Part shown: positions 1 to 14,086 of the stretch, piece by piece | How positions within the stretch are numbered: the first letter of the stretch is position 1 | Layout: each line of letters opens with the position of its first letter | Assembly: GCF_901933205.1 (NCBI RefSeq) | Contig: NC_044601.1 | Coordinates: 34,510,352 to 34,574,351 of the forward strand | Source: Camarhynchus parvulus | Lineage: Eukaryota; Chordata; Aves; Passeriformes; Thraupidae | Length of the DNA: 64,000 nucleotides | Direction: 5' to 3' | Program-made: the position numbers and the translations under genes | The notes under the pieces: generated by a model | Database searches by the model: none | Seen by the model: the letters and a program-made list of their open reading frames with translations, nothing else | Told to the model about the DNA's origin: nothing

Positions 1-2284
1 TGGTTGAGTCTTTTTGTGTGTGGAAGATTTTGATTATTTGATTGTTTTTAATTTATTCCCTTCCCTCCTGACCCTTTCTACTTGATTCTACTTTTATCTT
101 CTGCATAACTGTATGTGAATGTACAATGTAGTCCAGTGTCTACTTATAACTCTCTACAATCACTGTAATTCCATCTCTAACATTAACTAAGACAACTTTA
201 GAACTGTGCATGACATAATTAATGTCTATCAATCCAGCATATTTCTGTTTGTGCTGTTGCATAGAAAACCAAAATTATTTAAAATGTCCATCTTTAAACA
301 GAATTTTTGGGCATATTATTCCCATTCACTTTTAGCTGTACGAGTTGACAATTGGATTGAACATTTCACTGGTAGATTGCAACTTGCCGAATGCTGGTGC
401 TCATACTAGCATATCTGTTAAAGTCTGAATTTCCAGGATTCTGATACCTTTTTCCATGGCTCACCTCATGCATTATATTTTAGATCGAAAATTGTGGATT
501 GTGCTTTAAATATTACTGTAGCCTATGTCTGTGGAACTGTTATTTTTATTTGACACCTTTTTGGAGAACAGAGTGAAAAGGGTTGCAAATCATACTTCAG
601 AAAAACTAGTTATAAAGACTCAGAAACTGTTCTGAGTAGGAAATCATGATTGCTTTACATTTTAACTCCTATCAGTTTGGCATTGCATAGAAAAATAAAA
701 GGAAATTACTTCCTTTTTTTGCTGATTCAGCATGCACTCAGCAACGCTGACACAGCTCCAGAATGAGCTCCTAAATGTACAATAACTTCGTCTCTTAATA
801 AAGAGAATTTCACATAAAAAAAAAGGAAGGTTTTTCCACAATCCTTCATTCAAAGAACTGTAACTCATAAAATAAGTTCACATGCAATACTGTCTGACAA
901 GATTCTCCTTGTAGCTCCAGCTCAGAAAATACACAGTGCGTAATACATCAATGATTTGTTCTTTAACCATAGGCCATCACCTCAGATAAAAGTGCTGGCA
1001 TTTTGGAAATGTATGTAACTAGATCAAGATCCTCAGCTGGATCACCAGTCACAGGAATGTCAATTTGACAGTTATTCATGTGTGGGTTGCAGTTGCTTTC
1101 TGAATAAATGGTCCTTTTATACTTGACCTGCATGTACCTTTCCCCTTAACAATACAAAACCACAATTTCTTTTACACTGCAATTTCTAATTCCCTATTTG
1201 GAAACTTAGATTATATAAAAAAATACAGTCTATGATAAATTGTTCAGTCCCTTGTTCTTCTCTCAGATGACCTTTAATCAGTTCTTGTTTTTTTTTTTGT
1301 GAATTAGATTCTTCTTAGAAAGGGTATTTATTCATGTCTTTTTAGGGAGTACTTTTATCAGATGCTGCACCATCACTTTTGACCCTGTATTGTTTTCTCT
1401 TCTTCAAAGGAAAAAGGTATTAAATCCCCTTTAAATCTTTTATAGCTTAACTATGTGTTAGAAGGGAGAGTTTATAGAGTTAAAAATGACAATAAAAACT
1501 CACTCGAATTAAATATGGAGTCCAGGGCATGAAACAAAATTTGTGTGAGATAAAGGTATAAATATATGCTTCTATTGCCACAAGCACAGGATCTGTATAT
1601 GACTGTCTTAACATTTGCATTAAACATTAGTTTACATAGACTTATTGAACAAAAAATTCAAAAATTTGTATTATCCATGCATAAAATTCTCTGACTACAC
1701 TGCCAACTCTTGTGAAACCAAATAAAATCCTGTATCATACAATTCTATTCCTTTTGCCTTAAAAATAGCACCAGAAACAAATGAACTTAATTTTTGTATC
1801 CTTATATATTGACATTTTGCTCTGCTTACTTTGCTTGTGGAAATACTTCAGGTTTCTTTTGGTTTTTTTTGGCAAGATCACCAAACTTTTTCCCCTCACT
1901 ACTTTCCCATCTCAGATTAAACAATTGATAGTCACCAATAAATTTGCAGAATGTTCCTCAGAGCATGGTAATAAAATGGCTCAGCACTTTCTCCCAAATT
2001 GCTTTAAAAACACTAAAGCTGGAATTTGTCTGTTGCTGAACACTCACAATTCATTGGCACAAAGGCTGAAAAGCTAGCTGATTCATCAGAACCTTGTTTT
2101 TTAATACCTGTACAGTTCTGCTGGGCCAGAATCCTTTTGACACTGAGACAAGATTAAGGAAAAATCCAGATCTGTAAATACATTTGCCAGCTAAAATATA
2201 TCTGATTTGAATAATCTCCCTATCCAACTCTTTCTCAGTACTCCAGGTGAAGAGTTACTTTATGAAGTTAAAATAATGCAATCA
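1..2284. other. Unique AT-rich noncoding DNA
   Basis: No coding sequence, RNA gene or recognisable interspersed repeat is supported here. Open frames are short (under 100 codons), start at arbitrary codons and have AT-driven composition. The stretch is consistent with intergenic or intronic vertebrate DNA. Confidence 0.6.
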
Positions 2285-2420
2285 TGAAACAGTTTTGGCT
2301 GGTTATGTAGTCTAACCCACACTGGAGGAAACAAGTACATCAACTAGATCAGGCTGCTCAGAGCCCTGTCCAACTCCACCATGAATGGGTCATCTCTCAT
2401 ATAATAATTTAAATCTCATC
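2285..2420 (-). mobile_element. CR1 LINE fragment (short, diverged)
   Basis: The plus strand here reads like the reverse complement of the CR1 3' end region: a 'ctggttatgtagtctaaccc' block followed by a block about a 'caggctgctcagagccctgtcc' type phrase. It lies about 190 bases before a clearer CR1 copy in the same orientation and may be a separate or duplicated 3' fragment. It is strongly diverged, so the limits are approximate. Confidence 0.5.
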
Positions 2421-2605
2421 AGAGACATGGCAGCTATGAAAAAGTTGTAGAAAAAGAAATTACAGTTGTCAGTATTGGAAAATGAGCCTCTGTTACGATG
2501 TTATTCCATATTATCATAATGTTACATAAGCAAATGAGTGTCAGGACCGGGGAAAGGGAGATAGCAAATGGAAAACATATGCTTAATGAAATAACAGATG
2601 TATAA

Positions 2606-3450
2606 TATCATAGAATCATAGAACCCTAGAATTAATTCAGTTAGGTAAGAACATTTACAGGTCATGTAGTAAGCAGTACAATAAACAGCAACACCAACTA
2701 TATCAGGTGGTGCAGAAGCTTGACCAACTGGACCTTGATTGAATATTTCTAGAGATTGGACATCTACCACTTCCCTGGGAAATCTGTTTCAGTGTTTCAC
2801 CACCAACAACACAAAAAGCTTAATCCTTGTACCTAGTCTAAATCTACCATCTTTAAAACCATTTTCCTTCGTCCTGTCACAGTAGGCCATACTAAAAATT
2901 ATTTTCCCCTCTTACTTATACATCCTTTTGAAGTATTAAAAAGACAGAAAAAGATCTCACAGAGCCTTTTCCAGGCAGAGCAACCCCAGCCCACTCAGCC
3001 CCTCCTCACAAGAGAATTGTTTCATTCTTCCAGTCATTTTGCAGGCCCTCCTCTGGATGCATTCTAAGTGGTCTATGTCTTTCCTGTGCTGGAGTCTGTA
3101 GAGATGGGTAAAATACTCCAGATGGGGACACACAGGAGCACAGTGGAGGTGGAGAATCACCTCCCTTGGCCTGCTGGTCATGCTGGTTTTGATGCAGCCA
3201 TGGATATGATTGGTTTTCTGGGCTGTGAGTGCACCCATACAATCACAGACATACTGGGCTTGTGTCCAGACTTACATTCACCAGGACCCCAGGTCCTTCT
3301 CCAGTCTTTCTCCAGAGGACTTTCAATTCCTTCACCCCACAAACTGTATTGAAACCAGGACTGGTCCAACCCAGGAAGAGGCATATTTCTTAAACTTGTC
3401 TAGGTTCCTCTGAAGAATATCATTCTGCTCAGATGCTCACTGAAGTACTC
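2606..3450 (-). mobile_element. CR1 LINE, 3' part
   Basis: The plus strand opens with the reverse complement of the CR1 3' terminal repeat (tcatagaatcatagaac). It then follows the CR1 3' order: a block about confirmed lesions 'ttccctgggaaatctgtttc', the 'cctgtcacagtaggccat' block, and the 'ctcctctggatgcattc' and 'ctccagatggggacac' blocks up to 'aggttcctctgaagaat'. All open frames of 60-95 codons in this span, on both strands, are CR1-derived and broken. There is no full ORF2, so the copy is 5'-truncated, as is usual for LINE insertions made by target-primed reverse transcription. The internal part at 2640-2700 is diverged. Confidence 0.85.
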
Positions 3451-6261
3451 AAGTAATTGTTTTTCAAACTACAACACCAAAACTCTCCCATGTGATTACA
3501 GTAGTTAGAAATCTTGCAACACATCTTAATGATAGACAAATATTTGGTAGAAGTGAGACAAAGAGAGGATCAGAAGTTAAATTACTCATCAGAGCCCATG
3601 CTTATCAATGTCTAGTAAAATTTAAATGAAATTAATTACTTTTATTACAGGTAAGGTATGATTTGGGTTCGCAGTTTCTCAATCCTCTACAGCTGTCCTG
3701 ACATGGTGCCAAAATCAGTCAAATTGAACATTAGTTGATTCAATCCAATTTAATAATATGTAGCAAACTAAAAGTCAAAAGGAAACAGGCTGTAAACTCA
3801 GATCACACTTTGCACAAATAGTGAGCATAATTCTTTATGAAAGGGTTTAACTGTAGACAAAACACTGAATTTTTGAGAAACACAAATTTAATGCAGGAGG
3901 TATGAAAGAGGTAAGTATTTTGAATGTAAAAATGGCAGGTAAACTGATGAATATCACGAGCAGAAATGGAAGACCAGCTTATTGTTAGGATTATTTCCAC
4001 TTTGAATTATTGTCATATTCAGGTATGAAACCTCAAGTGTGAGGGATTCAAAACAATGCAAACAATTCAAACAACAATTATTGTAAAGCTTGGTGGGAAC
4101 CTGGAGTAGGGGAGAAGACCTAGTAAGGTAGAAGCATTCAACAAAAAAATATACCAATCATAAGTTTGTGTGATAAATCACACAGAAGATTCCTCTAAGT
4201 TAAATAATGACATTATTAAAGGAAGAAGAGTGTAATTTAATAGATAATTTAATATTGGGATAATAAAAGCAAATAGTCATATTCTGGACAAATGTTGTTG
4301 AACACATGAATTTTGAGGCAGCTTGGAAGGAACCAGAATGACTCAAATGTTGCTAAAATTCCTACTGAATTGTGAAATTTGAATCTCTGTAAAGTAACAT
4401 TGTTGACTGACAATTGTTAAAAATATCTAAATGAAGAATTTATGCAAAACTGCTTTTGAAAAAAAATCTATTCTAATGCAGAAATGATAATTACAACATT
4501 TGGAATTCTGGTTTTGGTTTTCAGAGCAACGTGAAAACAGCCTAAGTCTTAATCAAATACTTAATTTTCCTTTGTCATGTGGGAGTGTTTCAAAGTGCTT
4601 TCAAAATGATACAGAAATTTGAGATTTTCTTTGTGACTATTTTAAGTGAAGAGAATGATACATAAATTTTCTTAATTTTCCTTGTTTTTGAATTGTGTAC
4701 TAGCGAGAGTTGTTCAACCATAGCCAAATCACTAATCCTCTCTGTCCCTCTATTTATCTCCATGTAAAATAGGCCTAATAAAAAGTCCACCAGTAGCAAA
4801 CATGGAGTTTAAGCTAGACAAATAGCTTGTAGCAGTAGAAGAGTAAAACTGGCGTAATTAATTGAACTTCAGTGAAATTAATCCTACTGACAGCAGTAAA
4901 ATTGTTCAGTCGCATAAGTTTTATTTTTACAGTCACAAAAATACTTTAACTGAAGTAAATACAATGTCCCTATCTTTCTCCCCAGTGAAAGGCAGTAGCA
5001 GAGGAAGTAAGTATGTTTCAGTTCACATTGGTAATTATGTAGCACTTAAGCAAAAGAAGAGTAAAATTTGCAAATTCTGGTGAACCTTAAAAATGTTCTT
5101 TTAAGAGGCTACTGAGATTCCATTGGAACAGAAGTTGCAATCTTAATTTCAGCCTAGTGAAAAGATACATGTATGAATACATAAATTCTGATTGCATCTC
5201 TCTACTCCTGTAAACTCAGAGTTCCTAGGAATTTTAAGCTTCTCCCTGGGAAAGAGGAAATCTGCAATCATGATGTTTATAAGCACTACTATACTTAGTA
5301 CAGATAATAACAAGGTGAGCAAGAAAACAACCTACAACCTTTTTATCAGTCAATTTAATCCTGGTTACTTTTCATAAAGTAACAATTTAGTAGGAACTTA
5401 GATTTGCTAATTGAGAACCCTGTGAGAGTAACTGATAAACCAACTTATATGAGAAAAATATTGAAATATTTCTGGTAAGTTATAAAACATTTAAATATGT
5501 TAGTTAATAATACCTTAATTAGATAAATTATAGATGAAAAGAAGGGTACCAAAGAGAATTAACTGATGAAATTATACCAATGACAAAATAACTGAGTCTA
5601 GCTTTTAGGGTTCTTGAATTTTTCTGATTTATTAGCTTACATTCTGAAAATTCTAAACTATTTTTATGGACTTCTATAGATTTATTCGTCTTTTTCTCTT
5701 GCCATGATACAGGTATCAAGCTATGATATAGATGTGTTGTTGTTGACCTACGCAGACAAACAACTCTTTTGTTAAGATTTTGAGCTTGCCCTAGGCACTC
5801 ATATCAAAATGCAAAGGATAACCACATAATAATTAATAATATAACTGTGGAAGTCTTTGACATCTATACATTGATTCTTACAGTTAGTGGGCCATACAAT
5901 CACAGACATACGTTCTTAATTAAAAGAACCCTAGCTAAAGTCACATGCACAAAAGATGGAATTGCTAGGTCCAGCTCTGTACACAGCATCAGACACATGG
6001 AGAAAAAACACAATACTGCCAAAATTTTTCTGTGTTGTACAACAAACAAGTTCCCTTTGAATGATCTATGATATCCAAACATCATTCAAACCATTTTAAT
6101 TCTGGTATCAAAACACAAGTTTCAAACATTTTAATTTTGATCGGGAATTTTCCACAAATAACAATATGTATCTGTTTGCAACACTGATCAGTAATACATC
6201 TGTGTTAAGGTGCTGAGATTTAAATCATGCTGAAAAAGAATGCAATGTTTAAAAATACTAG
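3451..6261. other. Unique AT-rich noncoding DNA
   Basis: No gene or repeat family is recognised. Open frames are short with no motif. Composition is about two-thirds A+T. Confidence 0.55.
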
Positions 6262-6480
6262 GATCACAGAATCATAAAATAGTTTAGGTTGGAAGGAACC
6301 GTCAAAGACCATCTAATACAGACCCCCGCCTTGCCATGTGCAGGAATGTCTTCTAATATATTAGGTCACTCAAATCTCCATCAAAACTGGCTTTGAAAAC
6401 GTCCAACACTTCCAAACACCTCATATTCTTCCTTACATTAAGAATTTTCCATGGTTTACATATGACCCAAACAATCTATC
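6262..6480 (-). mobile_element. CR1 LINE 3' fragment
   Basis: It begins with 'atcacagaatcataaaatag' and 'ggttggaaggaaccgtcaaag', the reverse complement of a CR1 3' end, and continues for about 200 bases through a 'catcaaaactggctttgaa' block. It is severely 5'-truncated and moderately diverged. Confidence 0.8.
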
Positions 6481-9400
6481 TAATGGCATCGGTGTCAGGG
6501 AAATAAAAGAACTCCCAAAGAAAAATGTAGGATATTTATAGCATTTGAAGAAGTCTCAGGCTAGAAAATGTAGGAAGGAAATTCCTTGAAAGGTAAATTG
6601 GAAGGTGGTGGAAGTTTGGAAGATATTACATGCTTCAGGGCTTTTCTCATTATAATCAGTTATTTTTAATTATATACAATTAAGCTTAAAAAGTACAATA
6701 ATTGATAGAGCTATTTCTATTGAATATATAACTTTGTAAAAAATGCCCTAAAAAACTCATCTTACTGGGCAAAGAACTATATTTTACACTGAAATGTGTT
6801 GACAAAGTAGGGAGGGGGATGGATTTTGGAACCTGCGTTTTACAGTTTTCATCTTTGTACAACTGTTTCTAGGTCTCTCTAGTTTTAAGTCAGTCTAAAA
6901 GATTCTATGTAATCCTAAAGACCTAACTTTTGGGGTTTTTTTTTAGCCCAGTGTTGAAAGCAATTACATTTTATATTGGAAATTTTCCATTCACATCTCT
7001 TACCATAAGTGAACATGAACTCAGCCTTCTTAAACTTTCCCTGACTATACTTAATTACAGATTTTTGACTAGGCCAAGTCTAATGTACTTGAGAAAATTA
7101 CACCCTTTTGGTCTTCTGCAAAAAGCCCTATAACCTTGACCTTTTTAACAGAAATTGGCCTTGGAAAAGGAAATCATTATTGCTTGAAAGATTGTAATAA
7201 GTTTGCTGAGATTGCCCTTGAAAATCCCTTATATTAAGACAGGTTATGTTTTGTCCTCCTTATCATTGCTTCCTACTGTTTTCACACATCATGATAAATC
7301 TCTGAGGACTGCAATATCCACTCCTTGCAAAATAATCTTATTTTACATTTTAATGATTTCCTTTAAATTTGGTTGGATGGGATATATGAAGAACTTTATA
7401 CATCTGAGCCAAGGAAAGGGAGCTTTTTATCATTAATATCTTCAGTGCCTCCTGTATATATGTAAAAGACAGGACTTCACAACTGTTGTTCAAAGGAAGG
7501 ACCATGATCTTGAATTTTCCAAGGAGCTAGCAGATAGTCTTCCATCCAGGAACTTGTTTCCCTTTAATAAATTTGAGTAAAGGTATTATGAAGTTGCTTT
7601 GTTCATTTTGGGGTCAAAAAAGTATCAGCAAAACCTTCCTATATGGCAATGTTTTGGTTATTTGGTAGAATGTAATTAATTTATACATACTTGGTCTACT
7701 ATTGTCAGAGGACCAACTAAAATAATAAAGTTTCACTGACTTATTTCTGACAATGAGCTGATGCAGGTCATGCAAATGTGAGAATGAATTTGCACAAGCT
7801 TAATGATACTATACATGGAAAGTAATTTTCCTTTAGCTAAGGGAAAATAAATGCATAAAAATAGAATGATACAGAGAGGAAAACAGATTTAAAGGAGTAA
7901 AAAACAGCAGCTATAAAAACAATATGCTTTTGCTGCTGTATCTTTAGAAGGGCTAAATTGGTGTAAATCCACCATTATGAAGAAGAAAAAACACAGCATG
8001 CAAGTGACAGGATGATTATGTAACACCATGGATCATCATAGAGCTGCGAACAGAGCTGAACCCCAGGTAGATAGTTAAATCAGCTTAGTACTTATTTTTA
8101 CCTGATTTCTGTAGGCTTGTTTGGATGGCAGCAGTATGATCCCCTTTGGATTTTCCAACCTAATAGATCATCAGAGTATCTTTACTTATGCTGTCACATT
8201 CTTCCTTTGTTATGAATATTTAAGGATTTTTTTTGTAGTGCTACATTAAGTATATTATATTGCCAAATTAGATATCTAAAGCTTATCTTTTCATTATCAT
8301 ATTGATTGCCCTTGTTTGTTTTAATTTAAGTGTTGAGCAGATTTTGTGTTTTTATACCAGGCTTTGATTTTTATTGTCTTGTAATTCTGAAGTACACCAT
8401 TTTGGAGTAAATATGTAATTGATGGATTATTCCTTTGAAATTTTTGAGTAACTCAGAAGAAACTCTTCTGAAAAACTCTACTTACTAATGTTCAACTAAT
8501 AATTGCTAGTTTGTTGGTATTGAATGTGTTTCATGTTCCCTGGATTGCATGAAATATATCTTTGAATTTATTGAAAATGCATCATTTGATCAACTTTTAA
8601 ATTTTAGTCAAGCATTGTGTAAGAGGCAAGAAGTAATAGTTTTTATCTTCTGACATGTTTTTGCTTCATTTTACCTCATGAGAAGTTGTTCTTAGGCCAT
8701 TCTAAAAAAATATAGCAATATCTGAAAATAAGTGTTTAATGTAACAAAGAGTTTATGCACAGTTTTTAATTTAGTTTTTTATTCAGGAATCAACTTTTTT
8801 AGTATTTTGAATCTGCTTTTATTTCCAATGTGAAGAAGGAAGAGAATCTGTAGAATGATTAAGCATGATTCGCACATCTTTTAGCAAATTAAAACACATA
8901 ATGTGGACTTCTGCACTACATCAACATGAATTATGTTTTCTGGAGATATAAGTTTGACAAGCAGACATTATTTTGTTTGGAGTATGCCATTTGAACAGAA
9001 AAGTAATCTCCCTATGCAAAAAAGTTCCACCTTTTCTAAAATACACATTTAAGCTTTTTTCTTCTGATATATTGATAAGATACTCTTTATTCTGTCTTGT
9101 AGCTAGTAATATACCCTTTAAGTAGGCTTTCATTTGCACTGTTCTAATTGCCCTCATACCATCACCTGAATTTTGATTCCTGCAGACAGTGAACTTTTGC
9201 ACCAACTTGCTTCCCGGGATTATCAGAAAAAGTATAACAATGCTGAGTGGAAAAAAAATCCCAAGCCTTAATGTAATTTTTTAGCATTGTGGTAGTAGCT
9301 GAAGTGTAGTACTTGGTCCTTTATGTACCAAAAATGTGCTGACACAAGTACCTTCGTATTTAATTTACAGGCAGATGAACAATTGTATTTCTTGAGACCC

Positions 9401-12400
9401 AGGTTAGAGCAAGCAGTCTGGATTTCAGAGGGTCTTGTAGAAATCAGATTGTTAGCAATTAGGTGCTATTCACATGGCACAAGCAGTCTTGAGGGAAAAA
9501 CTTTCCCTTTTCTTGAGGAAAAAAAAAGATTGAAGATATTATGCAAAACTCCTGGATATTTGAGCCCAACCCAGTGAGGGGGCCCTTTGGAGTGTGATTC
9601 GCTGTGTGATTTTCTTAGAGTGGATGGGTTTTTTCCTTTAAAACAATGAAGACTAAAAGAGGAGGCTGGTACTTTTTCCATGTGAGTCTAAGTAGATCTG
9701 GCTGGTTCTAAGGATAATTAACAGAAGAAGAAAAGCAAAATGACAGCGAGAATATAAACTTTCTGATGTCTGTGATTGGATATAATATCACAATATTGAG
9801 ATTAGTGTTTATATACTTAACCATATGAGCAAGAGAGGCACAAGCTACATACGAGGGGTCTAAATGTAATTATTTCTTGGATATGTCCTTTCTAGAAAGT
9901 TATGAAGCTATTGTAATGCAACTAGTGAGTTGTAGCAATTACAAATACACAGAAGTGAGTGTAGACCATACATGTATCAAAAAAGTCTGTGATATGGTCC
10001 ACTGGATATACTGAACAGGTGATTAATGAGCACTTAAATTATAATATTTTACAATCAGCAGGTTTTCTTTTCACTAAATTCATTGTATTGACATCTTCTG
10101 TTCCTTTTCATGAAGATACTAGGACCAAAGTAATTTTATTTGGAACAGATAACATAATAATCCCTCTGGAAAGGTTAATCTTATCCAATATAGCAGTGTT
10201 TAATATATCACAGTGCTTTAATAAAAACAATTATAAAATTAAAATTTAAGACCTTAGATCTTGCAGAGAAAAAAAGTGTCAGCATTTCTTGTCATCATCT
10301 AAATATGTCTCTTTTGCAAAATATTCTTTCACTTAATGGTAATAAACAGATTCAAAATTTCTGTGGTTTTACCACTGGAGTAATTTAATTACCTAAGACA
10401 CTTCCAAAAGCCTAGTTGCTTTTCCCCTCAGGGTAATTCTGTTAATATCAGTAGGAACAAGTCATTAATATGCCATTTTACAATCTTGACCAAAATTGGA
10501 TATTTTAATTTTGTCAATACCAAAGACTAAATATCTGCAGCACTTTGTTTATAGCAGTTTTCATTTAATACAGACACAGGACTTAGGAAAAAATCAGTGT
10601 GAGAGAATAACTTTAAAACCTTGAAAGCAAATAGAAACATAGTGTTAGTTTAATGTACTTCAAATAAAGTAATAAAAGCAAGGAGAAAAGAAGATGGGAT
10701 TTCCAGTGCTGGCTGAATCCATGAATTTTACTAGAAGCTCTGATATTTGTTCAAATTTGTTCCCCATAATGATATGTTCATTGTAGGGGGAAGACCAGAA
10801 CTGAAAATGTTCTTGTCTGAGAAATTTTGTGCAGTACATCTTCTAAAACATTATTCTACATTGTTACATATGTGTTCACACAATGTATGAGAGCAGAAGT
10901 AAAACTATACAAAAATTTTTTGACAGCAGAATAACATTTCATTGATGACCACTGCAGAATACCCATATTTTCATGAGCATCATTACATTAATAAAAACAT
11001 TCAGAGTTGTCCAGTTGAAAACAACCACCTTTTCTAACTGGAACAGAGAAAAAAATCCATTTAATTTTAGCTGGACCTGTCGGGTCAGAGGAGCTCCTCA
11101 CAGGGATAGGCTGTTTTCTCACACTGATAGGCTGATGAATACTTGCTATTTCCCTAAGCCCTTCTAGATACATTTACATAAATGTCAATGAAGTAGATCA
11201 CATTCTTGCATTAAGCCTGTGGTTATTCTGATGTCCATCCAAATGGATGAACTTCCAGTACTCTTCTGTCTGAGGAAGAATCTACTTTTCCCTAAGATCA
11301 AAATGTATCTTTAAATGAGTTTCATAAGCAAGCCTACCCCCAAAAACTTGATTTATATATAAATGAAAAAAAAAAACCAGCAAAAAGAACCCCATACCAA
11401 CCATCCAACAAAAATCACGTGCAGACACACACAAGTCCAACTAATCTACCAAAAAACCAACAACCAAACAAAACTCCATAATCCTGAGAAAATAAGCACC
11501 TATGGCAAATTTCATAATACAATAAGATACTAGTCAGATATTTAGGCTTAAGAAAAACTCTTCTATGATACATAGTAAGAAAAAAAATTGCATGCATGAA
11601 ATATTTCACAAAGGGTTTATTTTAAAACTTATTGCATTCAGTATAAAATTCGCTGCAGAGTTCAGTAAACCTTTTATCAGTCCCTAAGAATCATGAAAAT
11701 TATGTGTTCTAGGATTCCATTCTTTCTTGGAAATAAATCACTTCATGAAGTTTTGATTCTTCAAGAGCACTCTTGAAGAATCTTGAGTCCAAAGAATGAA
11801 ACAAAGATTTTGCTATGGAGCGAGTGAGAATATATACTATTGCGGGCAGTTTCCTGAATGTTTGTTCTTTAACTTATTGTTAAAGAAAAAGCTGAAATCA
11901 TCTATTTATACAATATGTCTTTCAATGATGGATCATGGAAAGGTTAGAATTTACTGTTCAAATGTGAAGACTATAAGTTTTGTGACATTCAGCCACAAAC
12001 AAACTCGATCCAAAGATTTGGTGCTGGGCTTAGGAAAAGAAAAACAATGTAGTTTCTAGGTTGAGGTAATAACAAAAATTAAAGAACAAAATGTAAGAAC
12101 TTTTTTCTCTGCCCCCATCTTTTTAAAAGGGTGAGTGTTAAAATACCCAGGTAGTGATTTATCAGCTTGTGTTGCTCATAACATACTTTATGGAGCTGGA
12201 CAGTAATGCAAATTGTTATAAACATTGGAATTTTTACAGAGTTTAGTTACAAATAATGTTCACTTAACAAGTGGTCATTTCAAATGTTATTTGCTGCATC
12301 TCTGCTAGTATGGTTTGCTTTTTAAAAATTTCTTTTATTTGAGATTTATCAGTGATATTTAGAGGGAAAAATGAGTAAATAATTGAACATAATTATTTCC

Positions 12401-13235
12401 AACTAATTATTCAACTGCTATATGCAACATATAAATGGAAATAAAATTATGAATAATTTTCCAAAGATCAAACAGGATTTAAATTGTCATAAATACAGAT
12501 ATAATTTCCTTCCTAGATGCTGCTAAAAGCAGAAAAAGTCTGAAATAGATGAGATACAATATTGTTGGAAATGCTACATAGAAGTAAAGAACAAGAAAAA
12601 AAACACTAAAAATATACTTTTGAAGGTCTTTTAACTAAAAAGCAGAATCAAATTCTTTCAGATAAGGCAAAGACTTCCAGGAAGGCACCGAGCCAGATTC
12701 CAATCAAATGCCAGTCCCAGCAGATTTTCTAGCAGAAGAACTGTATACTCAAGAGGACAAGGTAATAACAAAATGTTGTTTAATGGCATTAAATTTTATT
12801 CAAGTGCCTAACAGCATTATGCTGCATAAAGGATTTACCATTGTATCCTCACCATTGTTGCAGGATCATAGCAGCATAATTTTTTTATACACACACACAC
12901 AGAGTGGAAAATATTAGTATGCATAATACAAAATCCACATAATTGACTCTTAATATTGTCAAATAAAAAAATGCTGGATTTCAAAATCTACTTGTATTTA
13001 CTAAAAAAAAAAGCACTGCAATTCTGGAAGTGATTTTGCTATCAATATGATAAAAGCTAGAAATAAAAGATTTTACCAGGAATGTATATAAAGAAAAGGC
13101 CATTTTGATTTTTGTGTAGATTCAAATAGATATATCATATCAAGTCTATAGAATTTTTGTAGGCTATTTTATACATTTATTAAACTTTTACTAAACTTTT
13201 AACAAAGTTTAGTTCAAGGAATGTTTAGCTCAAGG
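6481..13235. other. Unique AT-rich noncoding DNA
   Basis: About 6.7 kb without a recognisable gene or interspersed repeat. It contains a perfect hairpin-forming inverted repeat at 11755-11782 (listed separately) and a short CA run near 12890. Open frames up to 94 codons (for example minus strand 8921-9205) show no family resemblance. Confidence 0.55.
11755..11782. repeat. Perfect inverted repeat, 13-bp arms, 2-bp spacer
   Basis: The left arm gattcttcaagag (11755-11767) is followed by the spacer 'ca' and its exact reverse complement ctcttgaagaatc (11770-11782). It lies in otherwise unique sequence with no T-run, so a terminator reading does not apply. A template-switch mutation is the likeliest origin (inference). 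Confidence 0.9.
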
Positions 13236-13698
13236 TTGAAAGCTGACGATACATGTTAAGGTAGTGAAAATGCATTGGTGGTTTGCAGTCCTGATGGATA
13301 AGGGTCAGGTAAGGAGTAAAGTTAGGCCCCCAAACTTTAGGAAAGCAAACTGCCAGCTCTTCAAGGAGATGGGCGATTGGATCTTCTAGGACACTGCTTT
13401 CAGGGACAAGGAAGTGGAATGGAGCTGGCAGATGTTTAAGGAAGTCTTCCATAGAGCACAAGAGCTAGCAATCCCTAGGAGCAAGAAATCTGGCAAGGAA
13501 GGCAAGAGACCAGCATGACTGAGATGGAACTTGCAGATAAAATTAAACAGAAAGAAACAAATACATAGGTGGTGGAAACAAGGATAGGTAAACAAGGACA
13601 GTAAAAACAAGTTGACCCCCTATGGTTGAAAAATTGGTTACAAGGGATGAGGAGGAAGCTAAGGTACTCAAGAATATTTTTGACTCAGTCTTCAAGGG

Positions 13699-13704
13699 AA
13701 ACCT
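13699..13704. repeat. Target-site duplication, left copy (aaacct)
   Basis: Six bases, aaacct, immediately before the LTR at 13705. They are repeated exactly at 14081-14086 just after it. Confidence 0.9.
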
Positions 13705-14080
13705 TGTGACAGTGGTCACTGGGGTTTTCAGGATGAAGGGAGAGATGTAGATCTGACTCTATAATTAGAAGGCTTGATTTATTTTTTTATGATATATATA
13801 TATACTACATTATAACTATACTACAAAGAAAAGGAAGAAGAGATTTCCAGAAGCTGCTAAGCTAAGAATAGAATAGAAAAGAATGATAACAAAGGAGCTC
13901 TCTCAGACCTCAGTTCTGGATTGGCCACTAACTATAAACATCTAATATGGGCCAATCCAGACGGACCTGTTGCATTCTACAGCAGCAGATAACCATTGTT
14001 TACATCTGTTTCTGAGAACACAGCTTCTCAGAAGGAAAAATCCTAAAGAAAAGATTTTTCACAAAGAGATGTCTGCAACA
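13705..14080 (-). mobile_element. Solo ERV LTR (ERVK-like) inside CR1
   Basis: A 376-bp element with TG...CA ends (tgtgacagtgg ... tctgcaaca) and a perfect 6-bp TSD. It resembles the LTRs at 48330-48732 and 49484-50029 along its length: a 'ctgactc' block, an A/T-rich core, and a 'ttgtttacatctgtttctga' block near the right end. On the minus strand AATAAA (13778-13783) lies about 75 bases before the 3' end, which sets the sense strand. No gag, pol or env sequence is attached, so it is a solo LTR left by recombination between two LTRs. The 6-bp TSD fits the betaretrovirus-like ERVK group. The family assignment is from memory, without a database search. Confidence 0.9.
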
Positions 14081-14086
14081 AAACCT
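14081..14086. repeat. Target-site duplication, right copy (aaacct)
   Basis: Exact copy of the six bases at 13699-13704. After this the CR1 resumes with 'ctcctgccacacctcttgag'. Confidence 0.9.

Noticed and set aside
2606..3450. Overlapping 60-95-codon frames on both strands as small genes
   Set aside because: They coincide with a CR1 copy and read as parts of its noncoding or decayed sequence.
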